Shown here in pieces: positions 37,501-47,919 of a stretch of 64,000 nt of DNA. The notes beneath the pieces are model-generated. The model was not told where the DNA came from, did not search any database, and worked only from the letters and a program-made list of their open reading frames with translations. The stretch is taken from assembly GCA_037975125.1 (NCBI GenBank), contig CM075857.1:22918822-22982821 (forward strand). The letters are read 5' to 3'. Within the stretch, counting starts at the first letter, position 1, and each line of letters begins with the position of its first letter. Both the position numbers and the translations under genes were made by a program. The stretch is from Latrodectus hesperus. Lineage: Eukaryota; Arthropoda; Arachnida; Araneae; Theridiidae.

Positions 37501-40500
37501 TACCTAAAATCCCTCGTCAATAACGACCGTCCTAGAACCCTGGAAGCCCTTATAGGCAACATTCAGGCCAGCATCCAACAGGTTCCTGTAGAAATGCTGG
37601 AAAGAGTCCATGAAAATTTCAGGAAAAGGCTTATGCAGTGTGGAGTGTGAGGGCCGCCATTTGGGCGATATTTTATTCAAAACTGTCTAAACTCTAATTT
37701 CCCTCTTCAGTATATATGAACAAAATTAAAAACATTGTTGTTCTTTAATATTCTGTGTTTTATTGACTTTTGATATCCATCCGTCTGCTGTGCGCCACCC
37801 TGTACTTACAGTGAAAAATTTTAACTCAGCTTCTTACTAGATATAAAATCTTCCTTAGACTGTTGTTTGTTATAATTTGTTAATTTTATTAAACAGAAAT
37901 ACAAGATGGAATTGTCTTTAAATTCTGCTTAATTCCGAAGACTTTTAGTCCTCTACACTTACAATTTTAATAAATTGATTAGAATGCACAAAAATAAAAA
38001 AGAGGAATTGATTTAATGTAAAAACAAATTATTAAATAATTTGATTGCATTGAAACGTTTTTAAAGTCAATGCAAAAAGTGACGCTTTAGTTATATAAAG
38101 AATGACACACGAAATTATTTAAAATGTCTAAGCTCTTTTTCTTCAATAAAGACTTTTATAAAAGGAAAAAGAAGTTGAGTTTTGAATCAGTAGTAAAATA
38201 ATTAGTTTAAAAAGCTTGTTATGAATCAATATTATGGAAACGTTAAATTAAAAAAAAAACATATATTAAAAACTTTGTTTTTATATAAAGAATAACTCGA
38301 AAGTGCATAAAGAACTATCAAGTATTTTTATTTTTGTCTTTAAGTTGACTTACTATTTATTTCAAGTGTTAACTTATCCAAGTTTGCAGTTCCATGGTTG
38401 TCCCTCTGACTTTCAGTGCAAAGTTTCTCAAGTTAGATTCCCACCCAAACAATAGTTTGAAGTTATGAAAAGCATTATTTTTATTTGGTTTCTCTACAAA
38501 ATTTATGGCTCTTTAGCTAGTTTTTCTTTTGTATAGGAAAAAGCAAAGTGAAGCGTCATTTGCCACGGACAGTGATTGGGAGAGTAACCACATTCTCTGT
38601 CACTGGGTTGCTGGAGCTCCGTGGGTTGGGGACGTGTCCACGTTAATATGTAACGTTCAAAGTCCTTCCACTGATGTGGCGTGGATGTGTAGAGGAGGGT
38701 GCCAGCTAGATGTGACCTCGTCACCTGACCCTGGTTCAAAATGACCAGACACTTGGTGATAAGCTAGTATTTCAAACCCGTTTGCCTAAAGGTACAGTCC
38801 TCGGCTCGCCTACACTGCTATGTATGTATAGAAAGAAAAAATACATGAAAATTGCATTTTATAATTAGGTATTGCAATTTAAAAATGAAAACGATTGTTT
38901 GCAATGAGCAACGTTTATTGAAAATAAATTACTATTTCTCGCTTTCAAAAAAAAATAAAGCATTACTATAATTTCAAGATTTCTCATTTTTTTTTAAATG
39001 AACATTAAAAAAATTTGTGTTTTTTTACAAATAGAATGAAATTTAATTTATTCGTGATAAAAAAGAAAGTTGTGTTTTCGGAGAAAATCAATGATTCAAG
39101 CTGCTATGATATAAAAAGCAGAGTTGTAATATTTCACTGTTTTGTTTTGCAGCTGTAATGTTTCACAGTTTGTAATATACAGGAAGAGACAATAATAGGA
39201 AAATGAATATGTATATAAAAGGAAGATAATAAGGAGAAAATTCCATAATTTTGTGTTCCAGCATTTACTTCCGTGGCAGAGAATGGAGTAATCGAGGCCT
39301 GCAGCACACCTGCAGCCAGTTGATTGCAGCATGTCTTGATTGATTGTGTGTGCAACCTACTGAATAGCGTCTTTGGTTGCAGTCGAAGCGCGGGACACGC
39401 GGAAAACGTAGCAAAAATAGAAACAATTATTTTTATAACACTTAGCAATATTATAATATCTGTGATTTGTTCACTAAATTGGATTACTTATTTAAAGTGT
39501 TAAAGACGAATTTATAACGAATGTGTAATAATCTTAAAGACAATTTATTGCTTAAAATGAAATTTGGGGAATTGAGAAGTAATTGTAAATTAATTATTCG
39601 ATAAGTTGGGTTTTTTTATAATTTAAAAATTCTGTGTATATTATCAATTTGCAAAATTTTAATAGAGGCAATGGAATTTTCCCATGTTTTGTATTTGTAA
39701 TCCTTCTATTTCTAATATATTGTTAAAGTACAGAGATTAGACATTTTTATATTTAATTTTTGTGCGATTATAAATAATTGAATCAGGAATCGATTATAGA
39801 TAGATGAAATGGATAAGGTGTTGTAAGTAGAGAAAAGAGCACACTTATATATTTGGATAAAAAGTACTTTTTACCTTAAAGTAATTCATTTTTAAATATT
39901 AAATTAATATAGAAGTATATATATTAGAAATTTTAAAAATATACATTAAAAATCTTGAAAAAAAAACAGTTTTTTGTTTGGGATGAAATATAAAGGCAAA
40001 GATAGTGAGTATTCAACATTTAAGATATGCATTGTAAGTTCTCTCAAGACTTGCTAGCGGTCATATTAAGTGCCTCACTTTCAACGAGGGCAGAAAACTT
40101 TTGTCACCTGCACCAAGTGCCAAAATCATCAGGCTTCTCCTGAGCATCTTTTGGATTGCATGGGTCTCTCTAGGGAGGATCTCTTTAGCAATCCTCTTTT
40201 AGTCTTCGACTTCCTTACAGTCAACGAACTCGTGGATCTAGTCTGACTCCGTCAGACATGGAGGATAAGCAACAACAACAAGATTTGCAGTATACCCTCA
40301 ATTGTAAAGTCTCAAGAGGGTGATCTCTTGGAACAAAAGTCTGTCGCTTGAGTTTCATTTTGATTTGTCATCATATTCTTTTTAAAAATGTCAATTTAAT
40401 ACATACATTTAAAAAGTAATTCAATGTCCAAGACAGAAGATAATAAAGAAATTTATTGCACTAGGTTTTGTTTTGAATTAGTATTCTGTTATCTTTTCCA

Positions 40501-43500
40501 GTGCTTTCTATATTACAACTAAATACTGCTGGTCTCCCAAAATGCAATACCAGTAAAAATATATCACAACAAAGTTTATTTGGAAAATAACGTTATACAA
40601 ATGACGAAATTGCTTCCTTTTGCGAAGTATAGATGATGACAAAGTTAGTAGAGCCGACATTATTGGGGCTCTAATGCTGCCACACGCCACATCATGGAAT
40701 CGAAGAGACTTTAGATGTATCCTTGTAGCAAAGCAGTCCATGTTGGTTTTTCATATTGCCGAAGTTGATCTGGTGTAGCAGCAGGTGCTATATCCCAGAC
40801 CAGTTTTCGATTAGTAGTAAATCAGAATAACCAAAGTAAGGAATTCTTTGGACATGATGGATAAACAATTTTCGAACTTTGCTTGCCACGTGTGGTTGCG
40901 CATATTTTTGTTGGAATAAGACGAATGGCAACCGCTGAAGGTATGAGACCCAACATCTTAAACACGTAATTCGGGCCTCTCGTAGTACTGGTAAAGGGAT
41001 GCAGGTGTAAAACTGAATGCCACCTCAGACCATGATACTAGATATAAGTTCAGTCTGGGGATGCATAACAACGGTTAGCTGTCTCATCAGGATGTCTCCA
41101 GAATCGAATCCGATTATCGTTGTATGGGAGGCAGAAGCGATATTCGTCAATAAAGGCTATGTTGTTCCATTCCGATGTCTAATTCAGATTGTTACACACC
41201 ATTCGGTTTCCGCTCATACCTTTCATCGTCATTTGTAACTGAGGCGAATGTATGTCCGTTGCCGGTAGGGTAAGTAAATGAAGCGTCCTTGTGGACATTC
41301 ATTCTTCTCAGTTGCAGAAGACGTCGAATGGTACAAGCGAAGACTGAATGGTGCTTGATTGAAATTTTTGCACAGTGGTTTATAATATGGCTAAGCGATC
41401 CATTCCTGCTCTCTCTTTGCACAATGTCTCATTACATGTAGTGCTGTAACGAAGATGATGCAATCAATCCCTTCATTCCGCCCAACACAGATCGCCAAAC
41501 TTTCTAAAAAAGTGATCTGCAAACCTCTTATAAGCTACCATTCTTCCTCAGTCGAAGCCAGAAATTTGCATAAAAGACGCTTCATAGGCTTAATTAAACG
41601 ACTTTCGAAAAAAAAAAATCATGCTTCAAATCGACAAACCTTTTATTGCGCTTGCCTCTACACTCGTCCATGAAGTGCGCATGCGCTGCAATACTAATAA
41701 TTTGCATATCTCATCCCCACAAAACGTATGATGTAAATTTCTAATGATTTACATGTTTTCTCAGTGTGTTGCTGTTTGTTTGTACTGTAAAAAAATAATT
41801 ACTTTTGTTAAAAGTTTTTGTTGACTATTCTCATTCAATAGAAGTTATATTGATTCCTTATAAGTTTTCCCCACTTATTGGATGAAATTCATTTTAGCAT
41901 TTTTACAAATAAAATTGTCATACTTATTTCATTCCAAATTTTATTTAAGTCTGTTGTATGCTGAGTATGCATCCACTAAATCTTTTATTTATGTTTTTAG
42001 AGAATGATTTTTATAAATTGACATTGTTTTACACATCTGACCACAACATATATACAAATAGTTGAAAAATTTTTTAAATTGACACTTGTGTAATAGGGCA
42101 TAACAACATCTGCTTTTATTCTGAATACTTGGTCATGTAGTTTATTGACTGGTGATTAAAATAATTTCATTTTAAATGTAGTTTTAATAATATAAACTTA
42201 AAATATGTTCTCAAAATTTTAATTAATTTCAGATAAAGATTTATTAAGAATTGTAATATGTTTATATATATAATAAAATTAACTGTTTGAATTTTGTAAG
42301 TTTTATTGTGTGTGTGTGTGTATATATATATATACATGTAAATTAAACAGAAACTTCTCTAAAGAGTAAAAGAAATATCCTTTTTTTTTTTCTTTTTGTA
42401 TTGTCAAAAAAAATTGTAAATTACTTTGTTATAAAAAAATTTAATTGAAAGAATATGTAAGAACATTATATTTATTTTAATCTTTTCATTTATAGAATCA
42501 GAGGATTTGAAATGGCTTGTAGATAAACCAGGATTTCAGTTTCTGATTAATAATAAACGTTGTGATGGTTCTGACTCAATTTTTCTTGTGGTATTTGTTC
42601 ATTCTGCTCCTCGAAATTTTCGAAATCGCCAGGTTATTAGGTGAGTAATTGGTATTTATTGAAGCTCAGTGTCATTGCTGATTCTAGTTTCATCACTCTC
42701 AGAAATTTCCTATGATAAAATTTTAAATTATAACTAAGAATGATCATGTTAAATGGACATTCTAAGTAATTATGAACAAAGTGATGTTTAAGTATATTAA
42801 TTGCAAGTCTCTTTTAATTGAAATCCTATTGTAGGACATATTTATCATTTCTAATAAAAAAATATCTACTGTTTATTTTTACAGTTTTTATACTCTTCCA
42901 TATCATAATAAATTCCAATAATTTAAAATGTAACATTTTAAATTACACCCTATACTTTCTACATATTAAAATGCTAGGGGACTGAATTTTTATGTTGACA
43001 TAAATTATAATACCTTTTAAGTCAGTTCAGGTGCTTTAACAAAAAAAAAGTTTCATTTTTATTTTTGGTTTTGAAATGTTGCCAGAGGTACATAAGATAA
43101 AAAATTAAGATTTAAAATTTCTGTTGCCACTATTATTAATCTTACAAATGTAATATCATTCATTTATATTAAAGTTTGAATATTAGATTACCATTTTTTC
43201 CTTTGAAATTTTATTTATGTACATTGAATCTATTTTTATATAAAAAGATAAAATAAAAAGATAGATAAAATGATGAAATTCTTTTAACTGCTTATTTATG
43301 CTATACAAAATTGAAGATTATAATTACTTTTAATTGTTTTTGTGTTTGAATATTTGAGTTCAAATAGAAACTTTTATTGGGCATCTAATTTTGCTTTTAT
43401 TCCATGTGACAAAAGAAACTTGTAATATCATGATAAGTGAGTCAATTCATAGAGAAAGGTAATTTTTATTATATGCATTTAATTCTACATACAAACGTTT

Positions 43501-46500
43501 TATTTTTAATTTAATGAGTTTCTTTTAAAAGTAAAAATATTCTTCTCAATGCATATAATAAAGCAACTAAGTTAAATTTGAATAAATCTCTGAATTTTTT
43601 GTCACAGTTTACTCAGTTGTTTAAATCAAACTCAGAGTCTGAATGATTAATGCTTTTGTCCCTCAGTTCTAAATATGGATTTAATTCCCACTTAGAGCTT
43701 GAGTGCTTATTGCGGTTTGGAATTTATTTTAAACTGTACATCTCCTAGAGTATGATAGTCTGATTTTATGGACCCTTGCGTACAAAAATCGTCTGAAACC
43801 AACATTCATTATTCAGGCAATTATTTCTCTAACTCGATTTTGTGGTTTCATTTTTGATGACACTAGTTATTAAATTACATTCCCTGCACCAATTTCCTCT
43901 TGCACATTTGTTGCTGGTTGCAGATCTAGTATGTAACCAAAATTCTGAGGAGGAATCAAAGTATATTTTTGTAATTGTCAGTTTTTTCACTCATAATAAA
44001 AAATCTCTTACTAGCATCAATAACCTTATCTGATTTAGCATTTACTTTGTATTAAATTTCCCCGTTCATTTGATTAAATTTCTAAACTTAGGATAAGAAA
44101 TCAAACTAAATTTCTCAATTGGAATGCAGATATTAATACAGAAAAAATGCATGTATTTATTACTACCATTTTTAATAATTTTTCAGTAATTGTCCAAATT
44201 ACTCATGATGGATTCAACTTAAATCTTCTCTTGTACTGTTTTTTATTCAACTTTTATGTCTAAGCATTTAATTTAGAACATGATTTAAGAGCTTGATTGA
44301 TTCAATTGGGGATGAATCTCAAAATCGATATTATGATCCCATGTAATTTTATGCCAAAAACGACTTAGTATCTAAGCTAGATAAAGAATGTCCTTTTCTA
44401 CTGGTGTTCCTTATACTTTAAAATTAATATTTAACTGTCAAAAAGTGTTTGAAATAAAATAAGTTTGTATTATAAAACTACATTTGTACTATAGAACCTT
44501 AAATGTATATGTACTTATACTATAAAACCTTTTTGTTATTAATTGCACAATAAAAAGTGAAGGTAATGGAGGGAGGCATTCATTATTTAGGATGACCTCC
44601 ACTGGATCTGTTGATTTTTCTATTTATAAAAAATATTAAACAATATGATAAAAAAAAAACAAGCCAGCTAGGTTTTGAAATCTAATTAAGTCAAAGGCTA
44701 TCTCATTTTTTTAATTACTGTTCCATGAAATTGATAACCAGCAAATGCAATTGATTATATTTTTATTATTATAGTCCAACTGAATTTTTATGGCAAATTA
44801 ATTTTATTTCCATTATTGCAGTTAAAAATTAAAATTTTTTAAAGTAATTAATTTTTTATTAACCTTGAAGGAAGGTAGTTCATATTAAAAGATTTCTAGT
44901 TATTGTAAAAAAATATTTATTGTAAAAAAATATTATCTAATTATTTTACTAAAATGTAATTTTTCAGTTGAATTCTCATTTGCAATACAAATATCTATAT
45001 CTATTAAGCCTTTGTTTCATCATATTTTAGATCTTTTTGAAAGACCTTTTCCTCTATTTTCTTTTAGTCGAATGATACAACAGCAAAAATTTAGCTTTTA
45101 GTGTTGCTACAAATCTCTATTATTATCTATAAATAAGGAAACAATAATGAGGAAACCATGAAAAATACCTTTTTCAAACAAGTTATGTGCACTTATTTAA
45201 TATTGAATGTTCATTATATTAGAGAATGCATTTCTCTTCATTAAATTCTCTGATACATTTAAATGAATATCACGCAAGTTACTCAGTAAATTGTTCAAAT
45301 CAATTTAAAGAACTACTAATTTCTAAAAATTAAATATTGGTTATTTTTTCTTAATTTTCTATTTGATTATATAAAATTGCTTAAACCTTAGTGATCAATA
45401 ATAAAATAAGGTTACTAAGTTTTTAATAGATGTAATTTAATAATGAAGATTGGAACACAAGTTTTGATTGAAGTGTATTACTATATTTTTTATTTATGCT
45501 CTTATCTCTATTATTATGTTTTTTTATTTATGCTTAATCAAAAAATATAACAAGACTTAAAAATATTGGCATTTCTTTGGATACAGTAAAAATAGATATG
45601 TTTTTATTCAAATTCATAGATTATTTATTTTTTAAAATTTTTTTTTCTTTTGTTCTTGACATCTTAATTTTAGCTGTCAAAACTTTAATTTGTTGTTATT
45701 ACTTATGACACTTGGGCAAGCCAAGCTCATTTGTAAACTTGTGTGCCATTGGCTATGTGAATTTAAGTCAGTAGGCTGCATCTTCCATTTAACCAGAACA
45801 CCACGAAGGTGAAAGTACAACTTTTATCTAAATTCCTTCGATAGATGGCACCACCAGAGGATTCACTCCCTCAATTTTGATATTGATCTGAAAGGGGAGG
45901 AAAATCTCCTCCAGACCATTACACCCATGGTAACTGCTCAACAATCGACCACAGGACTTTCAATTCCACAGATTTAACGAGCACGTATATCACATGTAAT
46001 TGGTGGGTCCTTGGTGACATTGGGTATTGATCCCGGTTTATCTGGACCGAAGGCCGATGCTCTAATCACTAGACTACCACAACCTAAACTTTAATTTATA
46101 AATCACTGTATTGGAAATTTTGTATAACATAAAAATTTAGCTGACGAGTTATATACATTCCTTTATAAAAAGTAGGCAAACCGCTGAAAATTTATTTCAA
46201 TCTACTGAAATTTGCACGTCACCTGAACTAATATGGGACAAATTGTGTGTAATAATTGGAAAATTTGCATTATTTAATGTTTATTATTTTCTCCATACAT
46301 ATTTAAAATATAATATTCTCCAAACATTTATCTTAAATATGTGTGTTTTTAAAAATAATTTAAGAAATCTCACACATCAGTTTTATTATTTAGAAATGCA
46401 CACATCAATTTAAGTAATTACTGGAATTTGACTAATCTGATAATTATAAAAAATAAAAAAATGTAATAAAAAAATAAAAAGAAGAAACTATATAAAAAAG

Positions 46501-47919
46501 TGCATCTTCATTGTATGTTAATTTTTAATAATAATAAAAAATGTTCTCAATTTCTGTACTATAATTGTCATATGCAGTACTTGTGATCTTTTGTCTGATT
46601 CTTCCTAAAAACTTAAAATTTTTTGTGCGGTAAATTTAACTAAATCAGTGCATTGGTTGAATTAAATCTTGAATCATTGAATGTAAAATTTCATTGTTAA
46701 CTATATGTATAATCATAATATATAAATCTTAAATATTTTTCTAAATAATCTGTTATGATCTTTGAATTATTAGCATAATATTAACTAACCAGAATATGGA
46801 ATAATTACAATGCTTTGCATTTTATTTAAAATATTTTTAACAACGTAAAGTTGTGTTTAATGTTTTTATTTCAGTGAATTCTATTTGTAAAACAAGATAA
46901 AACTTTTTCTTGATAACTATTTGTAAACTTTTTCGTGATAAAATGAATTTTGAGTATTAATATAAGTTATTTTTTAATATATTAGAAATATTATTTTTAA
47001 TGGGATCTAATTTTTTCCAGGGAAACATGGGGTCGAGAAGAAAATTTACCCCATGATGCATTTCGTGTTGTTTTCCTTTTGGGCTTAGTTGAAGATCCTT
47101 TCTTACAACACAGGATTAATCAAGAAAGTGATACATACCATGACCTTGTTCAAGGAAATTTTTTTGACAGTTATCGCAATCTTACTTATAAACATGTAAT
47201 GGGTCTTAAATGGGTCACTTATTTTTGCCGCCAAGCCCGTTTCATTTTTAAGGCTGATGATGATATTTTTGTTGATATATTTCAGCTAGCTTCTTTTCTT
47301 AAAGAGACATTTGGACCAACAGGAGGAGTGGCAAATCTTATGATGTGCTCTATGTATCGAACCCCACCTGTAAAAAGAAGTCAAAGAAGTAAATGGCGAG
47401 TGAGCTTTAAAGAGTATTCTGGCAGGTATTATCCTTCATATTGTGCTGGATGGGGTATTCTTTTAAGTCCAGATGTTGTATTCAAGCTGTATCTCCAGTC
47501 TTCCAAATTACCTTACTTTTGGGTTGATGATGTTCATGTGACAGGTACATTAGCAGAACAAGTAGGAATTTCTCATGTTGACTTCTCTGAAAAACTAGCT
47601 ACAGATGAAACAGAAATTAAAAATTGGCTTGAAAATAAAGAAAATCTACGGCCATACTTATTTGGAAGTCCAAATTCAAATATGGATACAATAATTGCTC
47701 TTTGGAATAGAACAGTCCAGTATTACCATCGCCCAGTAGTATTCCATAGGTAGCATCCATTTAACTACTTTTTAACGATATTGAGTCACTCAATGAATAC
47801 TTTAATTTACTAAAATGTATCATTTTTACAGAAAATCAAATTGCTTGGAGGAATTCATTGATTTAATGCTCCATGATGAAAAAAATACATGTTCGGAAGC
47901 TTTTTTTAAATGCAAGTAA
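34537..47919 (+). CDS. GT31 beta-1,3-galactosyl/N-acetylglucosaminyltransferase (B3GALT/brainiac type), whole gene
   Basis: Four coding exons (34550-34730, 42496-42640, 47021-47749, 47832-47919) join in one frame (1143 nt, 380 aa plus stop), with GT-AG borders throughout. The product should be a type II Golgi protein that adds beta-1,3-linked Gal or GlcNAc from a UDP-sugar to glycolipid or glycoprotein chains. A hydrophobic anchor spans residues about 13-31 after an Arg-rich start. RNRQVIRETWG (103-113) crosses the exon 2/3 junction. A DLVQGNFFDSYRNLT block covers 151-164. The metal-binding DxD motif is DDD at 188-190. CAGWGILLS covers 250-258, and FWVDDV (275-280) matches the E/D-D-V catalytic motif. 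N-glycosylation sequons include NLT (162) and NRT in the tail. Human relatives are 310-420 aa. Donor and acceptor specificity cannot be read: DDV in place of EDV is also seen in brainiac and B3GNTs. The family call is firm, the exact orthologue is not. Confidence 0.88.
34550..34730 (+). CDS. GT31 glycosyltransferase, coding exon 1 (cytosolic tail, membrane anchor)
   Basis: The exon opens at 34537 after a TCTTCCGCAG acceptor. An in-frame TGA at 34538-34540 precedes the tandem ATGs at 34550 and 34553, so translation must begin here. The first residues MMPRPWDRRYR are basic and are followed by a hydrophobic helix (AIVIAVLATYLLLNLVYVHL), a classic signal anchor. The stem holds NAT and NMS sequons. 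The exon ends in phase 1 at a GAAG|GTAATT donor. Only 13 nt of 5' UTR lie here, so at least one upstream noncoding exon exists and was not found. Confidence 0.87.
34745..34980. mobile_element. MITE-like inverted-repeat element, copy 2 (intron 1)
   Basis: The left end GTGCCGTATAATCCAACATG then CCAAATTCTGA and the right end TCAGAATTTGATATCATGGATTATACGGCA are inverted repeats of about 30 bp with mismatches. It begins only 14 bp after the exon 1 donor. No coding capacity. Confidence 0.65.
35135..35215 (+). repeat. SINE family A fragment (body only)
   Basis: CCTTGGTCGTGGATGTTTGT then AGTGGTTCGGAATCCACTTG is the family body without head or tail. Confidence 0.75.
35356..36364 (+). mobile_element. 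Tc1-like transposon relic interrupted by a SINE (intron 1)
   Basis: Inverted ends CTGTCCGACATTGAAAATGC (left) and CTGACAGATATTGAAAATGC (from the right) enclose remnants of a + strand transposase: ATMTVQGYVDDVLLPVTVPYL, then SLPHIARISQHVLQSVQLLPW. The SINE follows, then decayed PIEHVWD and C-terminal regions. The element is internally deleted (about 830 bp without the SINE) and has lost its open frame. Borders are good to a few bases. Confidence 0.75.
35835..36013 (+). repeat. tRNA-derived SINE, family A, nested in a Tc1 relic
   Basis: Flanked by TTGGCAACCGTG (35823-35834) and TTGGCCACCGTG (36014-36025), a 12-bp duplication with one change. It splits the transposase right after LLPW. More diverged than the other duplicated copies. 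Confidence 0.9.
36505..36600 (+). repeat. SINE-type 3' tail inside the DD41D element
   Basis: TTTGGCGCAGCATGTCCGTT then TTTGGACCTTGCGCCATAAA and CAACCAACC repeats. The same block occurs inverted at 54079-54131. The 5' border within the transposon's leader is unclear. Confidence 0.6.
36615..37650 (+). pseudogene. DD41D transposase, frameshifted
   Basis: VFCVEAYFSNGRSIVRVQRA starts a helix-turn-helix (DUF4817-like) region. FSSDEAHFHLS holds the first Asp, IWFQQDGATAHTAG the second and SPDLAPCDFFL the third. There are 41 residues between the last two, which fits the DD41D class. The C-terminus is ERVHENFRKRLMQCGV to TGA at 37648-37650. Frame changes near 36640, 36895-36980 and 37290-37500 break it. 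Overall length is normal, so decay is by small changes. Confidence 0.88.
37805..38547. other. AT-rich intron 1 sequence, nothing recognised
   Basis: A faint SINE-like trace (CTGACTTTCAGTGCAAAGTTT, GATTCCCACCC) occurs near 38405-38450. Confidence 0.35.
38548..38832 (-). repeat. Dispersed repeat D, minus-strand copy (intron 1)
   Basis: The reverse complement matches 27211-27475 block by block: ACATACATAGCAGTGTAGGC, AAACGGGTTTGAAATA, GGTCAGGTGACGAGGTCACA and CCAATCACTGTCCGTGGCAA. It carries about 50 bp (CACGGAGCTCCAGCAACCC onward) that the other copy lacks. Confidence 0.75.
38833..40049. other. AT-rich intron 1 sequence, no feature
   Basis: Minus-strand frames at 39096-39448 in a slightly GC-richer patch have no recognisable family. 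Confidence 0.35.
40050..40300 (+). mobile_element. LINE 3' end, 5'-truncated (intron 1)
   Basis: One frame reads RGQKTFVTCTKCQ, NHQASPEHLLDCMG, then LSREDLFSNPLLVFDF and TVNELVDLV before TGA. This CxxC...H...C block closes the reverse-transcriptase ORF of a LINE type I associate with spiders. An upstream segment, GHIKCLTFNEGRK, is in another frame. A CAACAACAACA tail follows. Imperfect flanking copies of ATTGTAA..TCTC.AAGA at 40031 and 40301 may be the target duplication. Confidence 0.65.
40525..41690 (-). pseudogene. Tc1-like transposase relic (intron 1)
   Basis: On the minus strand, pieces in several frames read RLLQLRRMNVHKDASF, TYPTGNGHTFA, then EWNNIAFIDEYRFCLPYNDN with RIRFWRHPDETANRC (first catalytic Asp region). 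Near the 3' end, ALQGYI.SLFDSMMWRVAAL resembles Tc1 C-termini. The left end CAAAATGCAATACCAGTAAA resembles the ends of the relic at 35356. Stops and frame changes are numerous. Borders are uncertain. Confidence 0.65.
41691..42495. other. AT-rich end of intron 1 with (TG)n(TA)n
   Basis: A compound microsatellite lies at 42307-42334. Otherwise featureless up to the exon 2 acceptor. Confidence 0.5.
42496..42640 (+). CDS. GT31 glycosyltransferase, coding exon 2
   Basis: This 145-nt exon lies between a TTTATAG acceptor and an AG|GTGAGT donor (phase 1 in, phase 2 out). It encodes residues 61-109: the end of the stem, then SIFLVVFVHSAP (first beta strand of the GT-A fold), then RNFRNRQVIR, the first half of the family's R..IR.TWG motif, which is completed by exon 3. 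It is too short to stand out as an open frame and was found by joining the flanking phases. Conserved family residues on both sides of the junction make it secure. Confidence 0.88.
42641..43635. other. AT-rich intron 2 sequence
   Basis: Begins with the exon 2 donor. No feature recognised. Confidence 0.5.
43636..43802 (+). repeat. Degenerate SINE, family A (intron 2)
   Basis: CTGAATGATTAATGCTTTTG, ATATGGATTTAATTCCCACT, TGCGGTTTGGAATTTATTTT with AAACTGTACA, and CCCTTGCGTACAAAAATCG follow the family order at low identity. Confidence 0.55.
43803..45679. other. AT-rich intron 2 sequence
   Basis: No coding-like frame or recognised repeat. Confidence 0.45.
45692..46085 (-). repeat. tRNA-derived SINE (394 bp) with 12-bp duplication, intron 2
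   Basis: Flanked by perfect AAACTTTAATTT at 45680-45691 and 46086-46097. On the minus strand the head reads TGGTAGTCTAGTGATTAGAG (box A) and ACCGGGATCAATACCC (box B). The element ends CAAGTGTCATAAGTAATAAC. It is longer than families A and B. The well-kept duplication argues for a fairly recent insertion. Confidence 0.88.
46098..47020. other. AT-rich end of intron 2
   Basis: No feature recognised up to the TTTTTTCCAG acceptor. Confidence 0.5.
47021..47749 (+). CDS. GT31 glycosyltransferase, coding exon 3 (catalytic domain)
   Basis: The exon starts after TTTTTTCCAG and completes R109 followed by ETWG. It carries almost all of the catalytic domain: E144..YHDLVQGNFFDSYRNLT, GLKWVTYFC, KADDDIFVD with the DxD triad at 188-190, SKWRVSFKEY, YCAGWGILLSPD, and FWVDDVHVTGTLAEQVGI. 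The open frame runs to TAG at 47751-47753, giving a 352-aa protein ending VVFHR if no further splicing occurs. That TAG lies within CATAG|GTAGCA, a good donor, and an exon that continues the frame follows 82 bp later. I therefore end the exon at 47749 and list the read-through end as the alternative. Confidence 0.88.
47832..47919 (+). CDS. GT31 glycosyltransferase, probable terminal exon 4 (short alternative C-terminus)
   Basis: After the candidate donor at 47750 comes an 82-bp intron ending ATTTTTACAG. Splicing restores R352 and adds 28 residues, KSNCLEEFIDL through SEAFFKCK, before TAA at 47917-47919. The segment is open in exactly the phase the donor demands, is less AT-biased than the flanks, and adds three cysteines (356, 372, 379). 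Retaining the intron gives the 352-aa form. The final TGCAAGTAATT could itself be a donor, so more exons are possible. I see no homology I can name for this tail. RNA evidence is needed to choose. Confidence 0.55.

Larger units (their letters stand above)
36394..37802 (+). mobile_element. mariner-superfamily transposon, DD41D (rosa-type), inactive (intron 1)
   Basis: Terminal repeats CAGGGTGGCGCGCGGCAGAC (left) and CAGGGTGGCGCACAGCAGAC (from the right) continue through GGATGGA. The element is flanked by TA at 36392-36393 and 37803-37804. It encloses one transposase on the + strand. It begins only 29 bp after the Tc1 relic. Confidence 0.92.

Noticed and set aside
47079..47081. TTG as the start of a 224-aa glycosyltransferase
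   Set aside because: It is an internal Leu. The frame joins exon 2 through RETWG across the splice acceptor at 47020.
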